64,000 nucleotides of DNA from Rhizobium oryzicola (GCF_030504645.1 NZ_JAUKWQ010000002.1:372001-436000); one strand, 5' to 3'; shown: positions 1 through 8,797, counted from the first letter of the stretch. Notes: generated by a model from the letters alone, not told the origin. Numbers and translations: made by a program.

Positions 1-1
1 A

Positions 2-712
2 TCCTATCCCTTGTTCGGCTACGACCTGGAAGATTACGACCGGCTTTTTTCCGAAAAGCTCGACCTGCTGCTGACCCTGCGTGACAATGAGATCGTCAAC
101 TGGGCAGGCGAGCTGCGCGCACCAATCCAGAATCGCGGCGTCTATCCGCGCCCGTTGCAGGAAAAACTGCCGGTCTGGATTGCTGTGGGTGGCACGCCGC
201 AATCGGTCGCCCGCGCCGGCGCCATGGGCCTGCCGCTGGCGGTTGCCATTATCGGCGGGGACTATGCGCGTTTTGCGCCCTTCTTCGAACTCTACCGCGA
301 GGCGGCCCGCCGCTCCGGCCATGATCCGAAGACGCTTGCGACCAGCATCAATGTGCATGGTTTCATTGCCGATACGACCGATATCGCTGCCGATCAGTTT
401 TACGGCCCGCAGGCGGCCGTCATGGATCGTCTCGGCCGCGAGCGCGGCTGGCCGCCCACCAACCGTGCGCAGTTCGATCGTGCCCGCTCGGCGCCCGGCA
501 ATCTCTTTGTCGGTGATCCCGAAACGGTGGCGGAAAAGATCGTGGCCGCGCACAAGGTGTTCGGCAACAGCCGCTTCCTGCTGCAGATGGCGATCGGCCT
601 GATGCCGCATGATCAGATCATGCGCGGTATCGAACTTTTCGGCACCAAGGTGGCACCGCTTGTCAGAAAGGCGTTGACGCCCGTGCAGGATGGCGCGAAA
701 CCGACCGCTTGA
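2..712 (+). CDS. LLM-class (luciferase-like) flavin-dependent oxidoreductase, 5' truncated
   Basis: This is the C-terminal 236 residues of a longer protein. The frame is open to the left edge, so the true start lies outside the window. The visible part reads like the second half of a bacterial-luciferase-like monooxygenase: a stretch around LPVWIAVGGTPQSVARAG (the usual strand-and-helix near the flavin phosphate), then GLPLAVAIIGG, and late in the protein FVGDPETVAEKI, which is typical of this superfamily. These enzymes use reduced FMN or F420; in a Rhizobiaceae genome FMNH2 is more likely. The substrate cannot be read from the sequence. The stop is 26 bases before the preferred Map start, so the two genes may be co-transcribed. 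The family call is good, the function is open. Confidence 0.85.
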   Translation, partial: SYPLFGYDLEDYDRLFSEKLDLLLTLRDNEIVNWAGELRAPIQNRGVYPRPLQEKLPVWIAVGGTPQSVARAGAMGLPLAVAIIGGDYARFAPFFELYREAARRSGHDPKTLATSINVHGFIADTTDIAADQFYGPQAAVMDRLGRERGWPPTNRAQFDRARSAPGNLFVGDPETVAEKIVAAHKVFGNSRFLLQMAIGLMPHDQIMRGIELFGTKVAPLVRKALTPVQDGAKPTA

Positions 713-738
713 ATTTTTCCAAGCCGGACCGTTTCGCT

Positions 739-1494
739 ATGATCATCACCACCGACGACGAACTTCAGAAGCTGAAGGCCATCGGACGCATCTGCGCCCA
801 GGCCGTCGAGGTGATGGCCAAGGCGCTCGAACCTGGCATCACGACCCTCGAACTCGACCAGATTGGCCGCAAGGTGCTGGAGGACAATGGCGCGCAATCG
901 GCGCCGGAATTCTGCTATCAGTTTCCGGGAGCGACCTGCATCAGCGTCAATGAAGAGGTGGCGCATGGCATTCCGGGTGCGCGCGTCATCCAGGCGGGCG
1001 ATCTCGTCAATATCGACGTCTCCGCCGTCAAGGACGGTTTCTTCGGCGATACGGGCTCATCCTTTGCAGTGCCGCCGATCAAGCGTGAGGTGGAGAAACT
1101 GGTGCGCGACGGACGCCGCGCGCTCTGGACCGGCTTGCAGCAGGTGAAGACGGGCAAGCCGATCGCCGGCATCGGCAATGCGATCGGCACGTTTGCCAAG
1201 AAGAACCGCTATACGCTGATCACCAATCTCGCGAGCCACGGCGTGGGACGCTCCCTCCATGAGGAGCCGACCGAAGTGCCCACCTGGCCGGACCCGGATG
1301 AAAGCCGGATCATGGAGGAGGGGCTGGTGTTTACGGTCGAGCCCTTCCTGTCGCTGGGCGGCACCTGGGCCGAAGATGGCGGCAATGGCGACCCCTGGAC
1401 GCTCTACAGCGACCCGAAGGCGCTGACCGTTCAGTTTGAGCACACCATCGTCGTCACCCGCAATGGCCCGCTGATTTTGACGTTGGCGGAGTGA
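739..1494 (+). CDS. map: Type I methionine aminopeptidase
   Basis: This 251-aa cytosolic metalloprotease-fold protein should remove the initiator methionine from new proteins. The five metal ligands expected for the family are in place: D93 (NIDVS), D104 (GDTG), H167 (SHGVG), E201 (TVEPF) and E234 (QFEHT). The usual GHGIG around the His is SHGVG here, and the segment after it (SLHEEPTEVPTW) differs from the housekeeping E. coli type. It may therefore be a divergent or second Map copy rather than the essential one. An in-frame TTG at 709 would add ten residues and overlap the upstream stop. I prefer ATG 739, where the family's N-terminus begins. No strong ribosome site is visible for either start. 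Confidence 0.88.
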   Translation: MIITTDDELQKLKAIGRICAQAVEVMAKALEPGITTLELDQIGRKVLEDNGAQSAPEFCYQFPGATCISVNEEVAHGIPGARVIQAGDLVNIDVSAVKDGFFGDTGSSFAVPPIKREVEKLVRDGRRALWTGLQQVKTGKPIAGIGNAIGTFAKKNRYTLITNLASHGVGRSLHEEPTEVPTWPDPDESRIMEEGLVFTVEPFLSLGGTWAEDGGNGDPWTLYSDPKALTVQFEHTIVVTRNGPLILTLAE

Positions 1495-1506
1495 CCTCTC
1501 CGCTCC

Positions 1507-1540
1507 TTGACATAAGCGCGCAATTTACACATTTTACACA
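1507..1540 (+). promoter_or_regulatory. Promoter and tandem-repeat operator candidate of the Phd/PemK-like pair
   Basis: A perfect -35 hexamer TTGACA lies at 1507-1512. About 12 bases later the octamer TTTACACA occurs twice in direct tandem (1524-1531 and 1533-1540), where the -10 region should be. Tandem short repeats over the promoter are a common arrangement for antitoxin-binding autoregulation. The -10 itself is poor. The ribosome site AAAGAGGTG follows at once at 1541-1549. Confidence 0.5.
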
Positions 1541-1555
1541 AAAGAGGTGTGGCAA

Positions 1556-1810
1556 ATGGTGCAAGCTGTCAAAGTAACCGCCACGGATTTCGCGCGCGGC
1601 TTCTCAAAATACCGGGAGGAAGCATTCGGTACGGATGTGATTGAAGTCACGTCGCATGGCCGCGTGATCGGCGGCTATCTCTCCGCGAAGGAACTGGAGC
1701 ATTACCGCGCCTTGAAGCAGCGTGAGCGTGACGTAATCCTCGTTTCCGAGATGGATGATGACTTGGCGGCGGCCATCATGAAGGCCGAATACGGCAAAGC
1801 CTCCGAGTGA
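1556..1810 (+). CDS. Phd/YefM-family antitoxin
   Basis: This is an 84-aa protein. The N-terminal half (KVTATDFARGFSKYREEAF, then DVIEVTSHGRVIGGYLSAKELEHY) is the Phd/YefM DNA-binding fold: residues enter helix 1 from V/T-A-T-DF, followed by the strand-turn-strand with HGR in the place of the usual NGKP or NGRP. The acidic C-terminal tail (SEMDDDLAAAIMKAEY) would wrap the toxin. I start at ATG 1556 because AAAGAGGTG sits 7 bases upstream; a GTG at 1547 would lie inside that site. The stop overlaps the next start by four bases (GTGA), so the two are translationally coupled. It should neutralise the downstream toxin and repress its own promoter. Confidence 0.82.
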   Translation: MVQAVKVTATDFARGFSKYREEAFGTDVIEVTSHGRVIGGYLSAKELEHYRALKQRERDVILVSEMDDDLAAAIMKAEYGKASE

Positions 1811-2232
1811 ATTACCCTGATCCCGTTACCGGTTTGGTCATCCGCTATAACTATCTTTGGGATAAGGAAAAGCGGGCTGGCTATGTCGAAGGCAGTAAGG
1901 ATCGGCCTTGTGCTATCGTGATGCACGCCTTGAGGGATGGGGCGACGATCGTTGTCCCCATTACCCATTCGCCACCTGATCCCGGTGAAGAAGATCTTTC
2001 TATCGAAATTCCCTTATCCATCGGTGCATCGCTCGGGCTGGATGATGCCGGAAGTTGGGTGCGGGTGAGTGAGGTCAACCGCTTCTTCTGGCCCGGCATC
2101 CATCTTCGCCCATTGCCGCAGGATCCCGGACGGGTTCATTACGGCATGATACCGAGAGAGTTCTTCCTTGAAATTCAAGATAGGCTCTTTGCCGCCATGC
2201 AGAAGACTCGGGTGCCGAAGACGGAACGTTAG
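1807..2232 (+). CDS. Putative PemK/MazF-like toxin partner
   Basis: This 141-aa protein starts at a GTG overlapping the antitoxin stop. The early part (GLVIRYNYLWDKEKRAGYVEGSKDRPCAIV) and the strand ATIVVPITHSPP resemble alphaproteobacterial proteins annotated as plasmid-maintenance or PemK/MazF-like growth inhibitors, where an RPC/RPA strand and a VxPITS/T-type strand form the barrel core. The rest (SLGLDDAGSWVRVSEVNRFFWPG, then GRVHYGMIPREFF) is typical of this rhizobial subgroup. If the fold call is right, the target would be RNA, but the catalytic residues of MazF are not obvious, so activity is inferred from the operon partner. It pairs a Phd-type antitoxin with a MazF-like toxin, a mixed combination known in other type II systems. 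Confidence 0.68.
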   Translation: MNYPDPVTGLVIRYNYLWDKEKRAGYVEGSKDRPCAIVMHALRDGATIVVPITHSPPDPGEEDLSIEIPLSIGASLGLDDAGSWVRVSEVNRFFWPGIHLRPLPQDPGRVHYGMIPREFFLEIQDRLFAAMQKTRVPKTER

Positions 2233-2259
2233 ATGCAAGGAAGGCGTGGCTCTTCAGCA

Positions 2260-2282
2260 ATCGATCATGTGATGTGATCGAT
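2260..2282. promoter_or_regulatory. Perfect inverted repeat, operator-like, before the MFS gene
   Basis: ATCGATCA and TGATCGAT are exact 8-base arms separated by 7 bases. The site lies in the 102-base gap between the toxin stop and the MFS start. No T-run follows, so it looks more like a protein-binding site than a terminator. The binding factor is unknown. Confidence 0.4.
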
Positions 2283-2334
2283 ACATGCGGGATTGTTGAT
2301 TGTCGTCGAGTCCGCGCCCTGCCATAGAGTGGTG

Positions 2335-3510
2335 ATGTCCCGCGCGCCATCCTCCTCTCCCTCGCTCACCTTCGCCTTTTCCGGTGCCGTTGCCATGGCC
2401 GCTGCGATGGGTTTCGGACGTTTCTTCTATACGCCTGTGCTGCCCGGCATGATGAGCGGCCTTTCGCTTTCGGCTGCCGATGCAGGGTTGATCGCAGCGG
2501 GTAACTTTGCAGGCTATCTGCTGGGCGCTGTCCTTTCCGCGTACGGTTGGGCCACGGGGCGCGAGCGCAAGGTGGCGCTCGCTGCTCTTATTGCCACAGC
2601 CGTTTTGCTGGCTGCCATGGCGGCAAGCTCCTCGCTTGCCGCCTTTATCCTGATCCGCTTTTCGGCGGGCCTCGCCAGCGCGTTTGCCATGATCTTTACT
2701 TCGTCAATCGTCCTGCCGCTGGCGGCAGGCCGTGATGCGGCGCAGGCCATCCATTTTGGCGGAGTGGGGGCGGGTATCGCGTTCTCGTCGTTCGTGGCCT
2801 TTGTGGTAAACGCGCGGGCGGGGGACGCGGCGCATGGCTGGCGGATCAACTGGCTGGCCGGAGCGCTGATTGCGGTTCTTGCCTTTGCTTTCATCGCCAA
2901 GACCCTGCCGCGTCCTGCCGCAGGCCATGTGCCCGCTGCGGAACCACCGATCCGCTGGGCCCGTCCGCTGGTGCTGCTGACCCTGTCCTACGGACTGTTC
3001 GGCTTCGGCTATGTGGTGACGGCAACCTTCCTGATTGCGATGGCCCGCTCGGTTGCTGCTGGCGCCGTCGTGGAATTTCTGGCGTGGTTCGTAACAGGGC
3101 TCGCTGCCGCGGCCTCGCTCTATCTGTGGCGGCCTGTTGTCCGGCGTTTTGGGATGGCAAAGGTCTATGCTCTCTGTCTTGCCATCGAGGCGGCCGGCGT
3201 TTTGGCATCGGTACTATTGCCGCCGATTGCGGGCATCCTCTCCGGCGGCCTGCTTCTCGGGCTGACCTTCATGGCGATCACCGCCTATGGCCTGCAGGTG
3301 GCACGGATACTTTCCCCTGAAAGTCCGCGCCGTGCCTTTGCCTTCATGACCGCCGCCTTCGGCACAGGTCAGATTCTGGGTCCGCTGGTTGCCGGCTGGG
3401 CAACGGCTGCAACGGCAAGCTTTACGCTCGGTACAATATTGGCGGCTATAGCGCTGGCAATCTCACTTCTTCTTGTGCTTCCCGTGGTGCGTCACACGGC
3501 CCGCTCTTGA
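2335..3510 (+). CDS. YbfB/YjiJ-family MFS transporter
   Basis: This 391-aa polytopic inner-membrane protein has about twelve hydrophobic segments. The start of the first helix (AMGFGRFFYTPVLPGM) is the signature of the YbfB/YjiJ group (GFGRFAYTPLLP), and the ATGRERKV loop after TM2 takes the place of the MFS motif A. Members of this family are uncharacterised exporters. I start at ATG 2335, since upstream residues from 2293 do not fit the family and AGAGTGG precedes 2335. It is probably expressed on its own, with the palindrome at 2260-2282 as a possible operator. The substrate is not predictable. Confidence 0.85.
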   Translation: MSRAPSSSPSLTFAFSGAVAMAAAMGFGRFFYTPVLPGMMSGLSLSAADAGLIAAGNFAGYLLGAVLSAYGWATGRERKVALAALIATAVLLAAMAASSSLAAFILIRFSAGLASAFAMIFTSSIVLPLAAGRDAAQAIHFGGVGAGIAFSSFVAFVVNARAGDAAHGWRINWLAGALIAVLAFAFIAKTLPRPAAGHVPAAEPPIRWARPLVLLTLSYGLFGFGYVVTATFLIAMARSVAAGAVVEFLAWFVTGLAAAASLYLWRPVVRRFGMAKVYALCLAIEAAGVLASVLLPPIAGILSGGLLLGLTFMAITAYGLQVARILSPESPRRAFAFMTAAFGTGQILGPLVAGWATAATASFTLGTILAAIALAISLLLVLPVVRHTARS

Positions 3511-3642
3511 GTTCCGGCAGCTTTCCTTACAATTGCGTCACAATGAAAAGGCGCCATTGCTGGCGATTCGGAACTGGCATAGTTTTGCCATGCACCATTG
3601 TTAGCCAACGCGCACGATCCCCGCATAAGGAAACAAGCCTCC

Positions 3643-4923
3643 GTGTTTCACTCATTCTTTCCCCGGCCAAAACTGTTCTTTGCTTCAGCGGCTATATGGT
3701 CCCTTGTCTGTATCATATTCTGGTACAGTGTCGGGTCGCAGTTGGGTGCGCTCGTAGGTCTTCCCCCGCTTCCGGAAGGTGAGAAGCCGCCGATCGGTCT
3801 GGCGTTCTTTTTCACCCCTGCCAACATCTGGTTCTATATCTGCTTCACGGTCTTCGTCCTGATCTTCGGGATGGCGTGGAAGTTGATTGATCGCGATCAC
3901 CCGTGGTCGAACTGGTCGATCTGGGGGTCTGCGTTCATCGTCTTCATCGCCTATTTTGCAGTGCAGGTGTCGGTGGCCATCAACAATTGGCGCGGACCGT
4001 TCTTCGATCTCTTGCAGGGTGCATTGTCCAAACAGCCGGGCATCACAGCCGGTCAGTTTTATGATTATCAACTGCGCTTCCTCGAGATCGGCCTCGTCGG
4101 CGTCGCAATGAACGTCATCACGGCCTACTTCACAAACCATTATGTGTTCCGCTGGCGTACCGCCATGAACGACTATTACACCTCAAAGTGGGACAAGGTA
4201 CGCCATATCGAAGGCGCCTCGCAGCGCGTTCAGGAAGATACCATGCGTTTTGCCAATATCCTCGAGGGGCTTGGCGTTACGCTCATCAATTCGGTTATGA
4301 CCCTTGTAGTGTTTCTGCCGCTGTTGTTCCGGATGTCCGAAAATGTCGGCGATTTGCCGGTAATTGGTGCGGTTCCGCATGCCCTCTTCTGGCTTGCTAT
4401 CGGTTGGTCATTATTCGGCACGGCGCTTCTGGCCCTTGCCGGTATCCGCCTGCCCGGGCTGCAGTTCCGCAATCAGCGTGTTGAAGCGGCCTACCGTAAG
4501 GAGCTTGTCTATGGTGAGGACAACGCCGATCGCGCTGACCCGGTCACGTTGAAGGAATTGTTCGCAAACGTTCGGAAGAACTATTTCCGCATGTACGGCC
4601 ACTATGTGTACTTCAACATTGCGCGCTACACCTATGGTCAGGTCGACGCGATCTTCTTGAACTTCATCCTGATTCCGACTTTTGTCGCGGGCAAGTTAAC
4701 CATGGGCCTCTGGCAGCAGGTCGCAACCGCGTTCGGTCAGGTGAGCGATAGTTTCCAGTATCTTGTCAGCTATTGGTCGACGATCATCGAACTGCTGTCC
4801 ATCTACAAGCGCTTGAAGGCTTTCGAAGCGGCCATCGACGATCAGCCGCTGCCGGACATCGATCAGCATTATTTGGAGCGCGAGGTATCCGGTGGGGAAA
4901 TGGCTGCGGACAAGCCTTACTGA
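3643..4923 (+). CDS. bacA: Peptide transporter BacA (SbmA/BacA family)
   Basis: This 426-aa inner-membrane transporter is nearly the length of Sinorhizobium BacA (about 420). It opens with VFHSFFPRPKLFF, like the MFxSFFPxPKLFF start of rhizobial BacA, and contains the SbmA/BacA core (TNHYVFRWRTAMNDYY, HIEGASQRVQEDTMRF, EAAYRKELVYGEDN, then the membrane segment ending in SYWSTIIELLSIYKRL). In characterised rhizobia and Brucella, BacA imports proline-rich and nodule-specific peptides and bleomycin, affects very-long-chain fatty acids on lipid A, and is needed for bacteroid or intracellular persistence. I use GTG 3643, with AAGGA about a dozen bases upstream; the ATG-like extension from 3598 lacks family residues. 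A RIME-like element follows its stop. Confidence 0.93.
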   Translation: MFHSFFPRPKLFFASAAIWSLVCIIFWYSVGSQLGALVGLPPLPEGEKPPIGLAFFFTPANIWFYICFTVFVLIFGMAWKLIDRDHPWSNWSIWGSAFIVFIAYFAVQVSVAINNWRGPFFDLLQGALSKQPGITAGQFYDYQLRFLEIGLVGVAMNVITAYFTNHYVFRWRTAMNDYYTSKWDKVRHIEGASQRVQEDTMRFANILEGLGVTLINSVMTLVVFLPLLFRMSENVGDLPVIGAVPHALFWLAIGWSLFGTALLALAGIRLPGLQFRNQRVEAAYRKELVYGEDNADRADPVTLKELFANVRKNYFRMYGHYVYFNIARYTYGQVDAIFLNFILIPTFVAGKLTMGLWQQVATAFGQVSDSFQYLVSYWSTIIELLSIYKRLKAFEAAIDDQPLPDIDQHYLEREVSGGEMAADKPY

Positions 4924-5034
4924 TTGGGAAAAGCTTGCTGAATCAAAGCGCCGCTTGGATCTTCCTCCACGCGGCGTTTGGCTGCTGACACAAAGGCCCT
5001 TCAGGGAGATTCACGATTGTGGGCGAAGCAATTG

Positions 5035-5156
5035 GCCCCCTCTCCCCGCCTGCGGGGAGAGGGCTGGGGTGAGGGGCAAAGGCGTTGACATCTTTTGAGA
5101 ATCCGCCCCTCATCCGGCTGCCGCCACCTTCTCCCCGTTTTAACGGGGAGAAGGAA
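5035..5156. repeat. RIME-like intergenic palindromic element, copy 1
   Basis: Two hairpins make up this element. The left one is CTCTCCCCGCCTGCGGGGAGAG followed by GGCTGGGGTGAGGGGC. The right one is CCGCCACC followed by TTCTCCCCGTTTTAACGGGGAGAA. Between them is GCCCCTCATCCGGCTG. Copies 2 (41556) and 3 (57088) share the same parts. This matches the mosaic of two large palindromes described for Rhizobium-specific intergenic mosaic elements (RIME). It sits between the convergent bacA and polysaccharide deacetylase genes. Confidence 0.85.
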
Positions 5157-5201
5157 AACCGCTGCGCGCCCTGCCTCAACTTTTGCAAGCTGGCGTTTTC
5201 G

Positions 5202-6194
5202 TTACAGGCTGGAGGTGGGCCGCAGCGCGTAGTGATCTTTCAGGCTTGCAATCGCCTCGCCATAGGTCACGCAACCGACGTCGGGCAGGGTGCAGACTTC
5301 TGACACAAAGGTGTCGAGCGCGCGCCAGTAGGCGCCGCCATTCATCTCCACGAAGTGGAAGCCGAGCTGCAGCGGAATGCGGTTGCCCTCATATTGTTTC
5401 TTAAAGGCGGCCCGGAAGGCATCCAGTGATCGAGCTTCGAATTCCGCGCCATTGCTGGGGTTTTCGAGGCCCGCCGAATGGCGGATATAGAGGTTGTAAT
5501 CCATTCCCACGATGGGCCGTTGGCCCGGCCCTTCAGGGATCAGCGGCAGACCGAAGAACAGAACGCCGTTCTGGTTTTCGGGCAGGGCAGGCCCTTTGGA
5601 AATGCCGCTGCCGTCATAGGTAAAGCCTTCGGCGCGCTCGGCCTCCGCCAGCACCTTGCTGGTGGAAAGATAGGGCGCGCGAAAACCCCTGATGCCGTCC
5701 CTCACAAAATCTCGCCAGCCTTGCGGCTCTTTTTCCGGCGCGCCGAGATCGGCCCAGGCGCTGGAGACGACCGAGCGGAAGGTGCGCATCTCGGTGCGCC
5801 AGTCATTCACATCCCAGTCCTTGCCATCGAAATGGCCGCAGGTATGGCTGGCGATTTCATGGCCCTCCAGCCGCGCCTGCCAGATGTGGTCGAGGCGGGT
5901 CAGCGCCTCCTCTTTCGTCTGGGCAAAGCCGATATTGGAACGGCCGGGCTTTTCGTGCGGCGCCTGATAGGATTTGGCGCGCGCACGGTCGATCACCAGC
6001 GAGCAGGACAGAAAGTAGGTGAAATGGGCTTTGACCCGTTTTGCCATGTCGCGGCTGCGCTGCCACAGCGCATTGTTGCCCGCGCCGTCGAAGGAGATGA
6101 CGACCAGCTGTTTCGGGCGGTCTTCAGCCTGAGCGACGGCGGTCGTGGCAAGGAGGGCTACAAGGCTTAATCGGATCAACAAACTCTCGGGCAC
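5202..6194 (-). CDS. Periplasmic polysaccharide deacetylase-like protein
   Basis: This protein of about 330 aa starts with an apparent signal peptide (LLIRLSLVALLATTAVAQA) and so should be exported. The NodB/CE4 fold is indicated by motif 1 VVISFDGAG and the metal-binding motif 2 SHTCGHF (H-T-x-x-H), then GFRAPYL for motif 3. Motif 1 usually reads TFDDG; here the second Asp is replaced by Gly (FDGAG), so the catalytic base or metal site may differ from classical chitin or peptidoglycan deacetylases. GTG 6194 is chosen because it leaves a normal n-region; an ATG at 6242 would add 16 residues. It is convergent with bacA. The substrate is unknown, with a cell-wall or surface polysaccharide as the natural guess. 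Confidence 0.78.
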   Translation of the reverse strand: MPESLLIRLSLVALLATTAVAQAEDRPKQLVVISFDGAGNNALWQRSRDMAKRVKAHFTYFLSCSLVIDRARAKSYQAPHEKPGRSNIGFAQTKEEALTRLDHIWQARLEGHEIASHTCGHFDGKDWDVNDWRTEMRTFRSVVSSAWADLGAPEKEPQGWRDFVRDGIRGFRAPYLSTSKVLAEAERAEGFTYDGSGISKGPALPENQNGVLFFGLPLIPEGPGQRPIVGMDYNLYIRHSAGLENPSNGAEFEARSLDAFRAAFKKQYEGNRIPLQLGFHFVEMNGGAYWRALDTFVSEVCTLPDVGCVTYGEAIASLKDHYALRPTSSL

Positions 6195-6308
6195 CTGTGT
6201 TGAGAGAATCACGGCAAGCCTTGTCCGTCCGGAATGCGGCAAGCTTGGGGTGGCTGCCCGTTTTCATAGTCCACACAAGGCGTCAAGGTTTTATCACCCT
6301 GGCTGCCC

Positions 6309-6345
6309 GTCGCCCCACCCGGTATGAAGTGCCGGGCGGGGTGAC
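6309..6345. other. GC-rich imperfect hairpin in a divergent intergenic region
   Basis: The arms GTC-CCCC-CCCGG and CCGGG-GGGG-GAC pair with single mismatches around a loop of about nine bases. It lies between the divergent deacetylase and YfgM-like genes. It is not followed by a T-run on either strand, so a regulatory or structural role is more likely than termination. Confidence 0.4.
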
Positions 6346-6474
6346 CGAAGACCGTTGCAGAAAGCTTGTTCAGTGAGATTAAGGATATGCGATTGCCCTG
6401 CTTACATCCCAGGCAAAATAGGTTAGAAGGCAGGCTTTCGAAGGTTGAAGGGCCGTATCGGGCCGGAGTTTGGC

Positions 6475-7146
6475 ATGGCACATGAGAATGACAGCTTTAT
6501 CCGCGAGGTGAATGAGGAACTGCGCTCGGAGCAGCTTCACACCGCCTGGCGGCGTTTCGGGCGTATTTTCATAGGCATCGCCGTGCTCATCGTGCTCGGC
6601 ACCGCCGGCTATCGCGGCTACGAATACTGGCATAACCGCAATGCCTCGATCTACGGCGACAAGTTCTTGGCGGCGCTGAACCTTGCCAAGGATGGCAAGA
6701 CGGATCAGGCACTTTCCGCACTTGAGGCGCTCGAAAAGGATGGCAGCGGTGCCTATCCGGTTCTGGCGCGCATGCGGGCCGCGACGCTTCTCGCACAGAA
6801 GGGTGACGCCGCAGGTGCGATTGCCGCTTTCCGTCAGGTTTCCAAGGATACGTCAGTGCCTGAAATCGTGCGCGACGTCGCCAAGATGCGGGCCGCCTTC
6901 CTGCTGATCGACACAGCACCCTATGATCAGGTGTCGGCGGAAGTCGAGGCTCTCTCGACGCCGGGCCATGCGTTGCGCCAGTCCGCACGCGAGGCGCTTG
7001 GCCTTGCTGCCTACAAGGCGGGCGACATGGTGAAGGCCAAGCAGTGGTTTCAGCAGATCATCGATGATGCGCAGGCACCGCGCAACGTGGCCAATCGCGC
7101 CCAGATCATGCTGGACAACATTGCTGCCTCCGGCAAGGCGCCGTAA
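6475..7146 (+). CDS. YfgM-like tetratricopeptide membrane protein
   Basis: This 223-aa protein has one N-terminal membrane anchor (IFIGIAVLIVLGTAGYRGYEYW, residues about 25-46) followed by TPR-type helices with alternating small and Leu residues (SGAYPVLARMRAATLLAQKG, then AREALGLAAYKAGDMVKAKQWF). It fits the YfgM/DUF2133 family, ancillary partners of the Sec translocon and envelope chaperones in enterobacteria. The position immediately before der is the same as in the E. coli yfgM-bamB-der order, though no bamB lies between them here. ATG 6475 is preferred to 6445 because family members begin a few residues before the EEL-x(4)-L region. Confidence 0.8.
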   Translation: MAHENDSFIREVNEELRSEQLHTAWRRFGRIFIGIAVLIVLGTAGYRGYEYWHNRNASIYGDKFLAALNLAKDGKTDQALSALEALEKDGSGAYPVLARMRAATLLAQKGDAAGAIAAFRQVSKDTSVPEIVRDVAKMRAAFLLIDTAPYDQVSAEVEALSTPGHALRQSAREALGLAAYKAGDMVKAKQWFQQIIDDAQAPRNVANRAQIMLDNIAASGKAP

Positions 7147-7327
7147 CCAAAGTCAGCGATGCCTTTTGCACGAAGGCGCAGATGCGGGTATAGGGGTGCC
7201 TTATCCGCTCAAGGCATGCCGCTGATCCGACCCTTTGGCCCAGCTTTGTCCCAAGGGCGGAGGTAAGGTGTCGCATGCGACGCCTCGAACGATACAAGAG
7301 AATAAGAAGTTCAGAAGGACCAGTTTA

Positions 7328-8758
7328 ATGAGTTTCAGCGTCGCCATCGTCGGGCGTCCCAATGTCGGCAAGTCCACGCTGTTCAACCGGCTGGTGGGCA
7401 AGAAGCTCGCGCTGGTGGATGATACGCCCGGCGTGACCCGCGATCGCCGCCCCGGCGACGCGAAGCTGGTCGATCTGCGTTTCCGCATCATCGATACGGC
7501 CGGTCTCGAAGTGGCGGCGCCCGATACGCTGGAAGGGCGCATGCGCGCGCAGACGGAACTGGCCATCGACGAGGCGGATCTCTCGCTGTTCGTCGTCGAT
7601 GCCAAGATGGGCCTGACACATGTGGACCAGATGCTGGCCGAGATGCTGCGCAAGCGTGGCAAGCCGGTGGTGCTGGTGGCCAACAAGTCGGAAGCCCGCG
7701 GTTCCGATGGTGGCTTCTACGATGCCTTCACGCTAGGTCTCGGCGAGCCGGTGCCGATTTCCGCCGAACACGGTCAGGGCATGATCGACCTGCGCGATGC
7801 GATCGTGGAAGCAATCGGGCCTGAGCGCGCCTTCGCCGACGAAGAAGACGATGATGAGGCGCTCACCGATGTGGACGTTCCCTTCTCCGATGCTGAGGAT
7901 GAGGACGAGGAGATCGAGCTTGCCTATGACGACAGCAAGCCGCTGCGCGTCGCGATCGTTGGTCGCCCGAATGCCGGCAAGTCGACGCTGATCAACCGCT
8001 TTCTCGGCGAAGACCGGCTGCTGACCGGACCCGAGGCCGGCATTACGCGCGATTCCATTTCCGTCGAATGGGAATGGCATGGCCGCATGATCAAGATGTT
8101 CGATACGGCCGGCATGCGCCGCAAAGCCCGCGTGCAGGAGAAGCTGGAAAAGCTCTCCGTGGCGGACAGCCTGCGCGCCATCCGCTTTGCGGAAACCGTT
8201 GTCATCGTTTTTGACGCAACTATTCCCTTCGAGAAGCAGGATCTGCAGATCGTGGATCTGGTGCTGCGTGAGGGGCGTGCCGCCGTTCTTGCCTTCAACA
8301 AGTGGGATCTGGTGGAAGATCCGCAGGCGGTTCTCGCAGACCTGCGCGAAAAGACCGAGCGGCTTCTGCCGCAGGCGCGCGGCATTCGCGCCGTGCCGAT
8401 CTCCGGCCAGACGGGCTATGGTCTCGAAAAGCTGATGCAGAACATCATCGACACCGACATGGTGTGGAACAAGCGCGTTTCGACTGCCAAGCTGAACCGC
8501 TGGCTGGATGCGGTACAGACGCAGCATCCGCCACCGGCGGTGTCGGGCCGCCGCATCCGCCTGAAATACATGACGCAGGTGAAGGCGCGCCCGCCGGCCT
8601 TCATGATTTCCTGCACGCGTTCCGATGCCTTGCCGGAATCCTATGTGCGCTATCTGATCAATGGCTTGCGCAATGATTTTCAGATGCCGGGTGTGCCGAT
8701 CCGCATCCATTTCAAGTCCGCGGACAATCCATACGAGAACAAGCGCAAGAAGCGTTAG
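7328..8758 (+). CDS. der: Ribosome-assembly GTPase Der (EngA)
   Basis: This 476-aa cytosolic protein has two tandem G domains, the defining feature of Der. P-loops GRPNVGKST (residues 8-16) and GRPNAGKST (about 212-220) are followed by DTAG in each copy, and NKSE and NKWD serve as the G4 motifs. An acidic linker of about 40 residues ([11 protein letters not shown] onward) joins them, and the C-terminal KH-like domain ends in a basic tail (NKRKKR). Der is essential for 50S subunit maturation. ATG 7328 has the ribosome site AGAAGGA 9-16 bases upstream; the open frame from 7235 is not needed. Confidence 0.97.
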   Translation: MSFSVAIVGRPNVGKSTLFNRLVGKKLALVDDTPGVTRDRRPGDAKLVDLRFRIIDTAGLEVAAPDTLEGRMRAQTELAIDEADLSLFVVDAKMGLTHVDQMLAEMLRKRGKPVVLVANKSEARGSDGGFYDAFTLGLGEPVPISAEHGQGMIDLRDAIVEAIGPERAFADEEDDDEALTDVDVPFSDAEDEDEEIELAYDDSKPLRVAIVGRPNAGKSTLINRFLGEDRLLTGPEAGITRDSISVEWEWHGRMIKMFDTAGMRRKARVQEKLEKLSVADSLRAIRFAETVVIVFDATIPFEKQDLQIVDLVLREGRAAVLAFNKWDLVEDPQAVLADLREKTERLLPQARGIRAVPISGQTGYGLEKLMQNIIDTDMVWNKRVSTAKLNRWLDAVQTQHPPPAVSGRRIRLKYMTQVKARPPAFMISCTRSDALPESYVRYLINGLRNDFQMPGVPIRIHFKSADNPYENKRKKR

Positions 8759-8797
8759 CAATCCGGCGGATGGGATCACGCATCAGGGGCATCCAGC

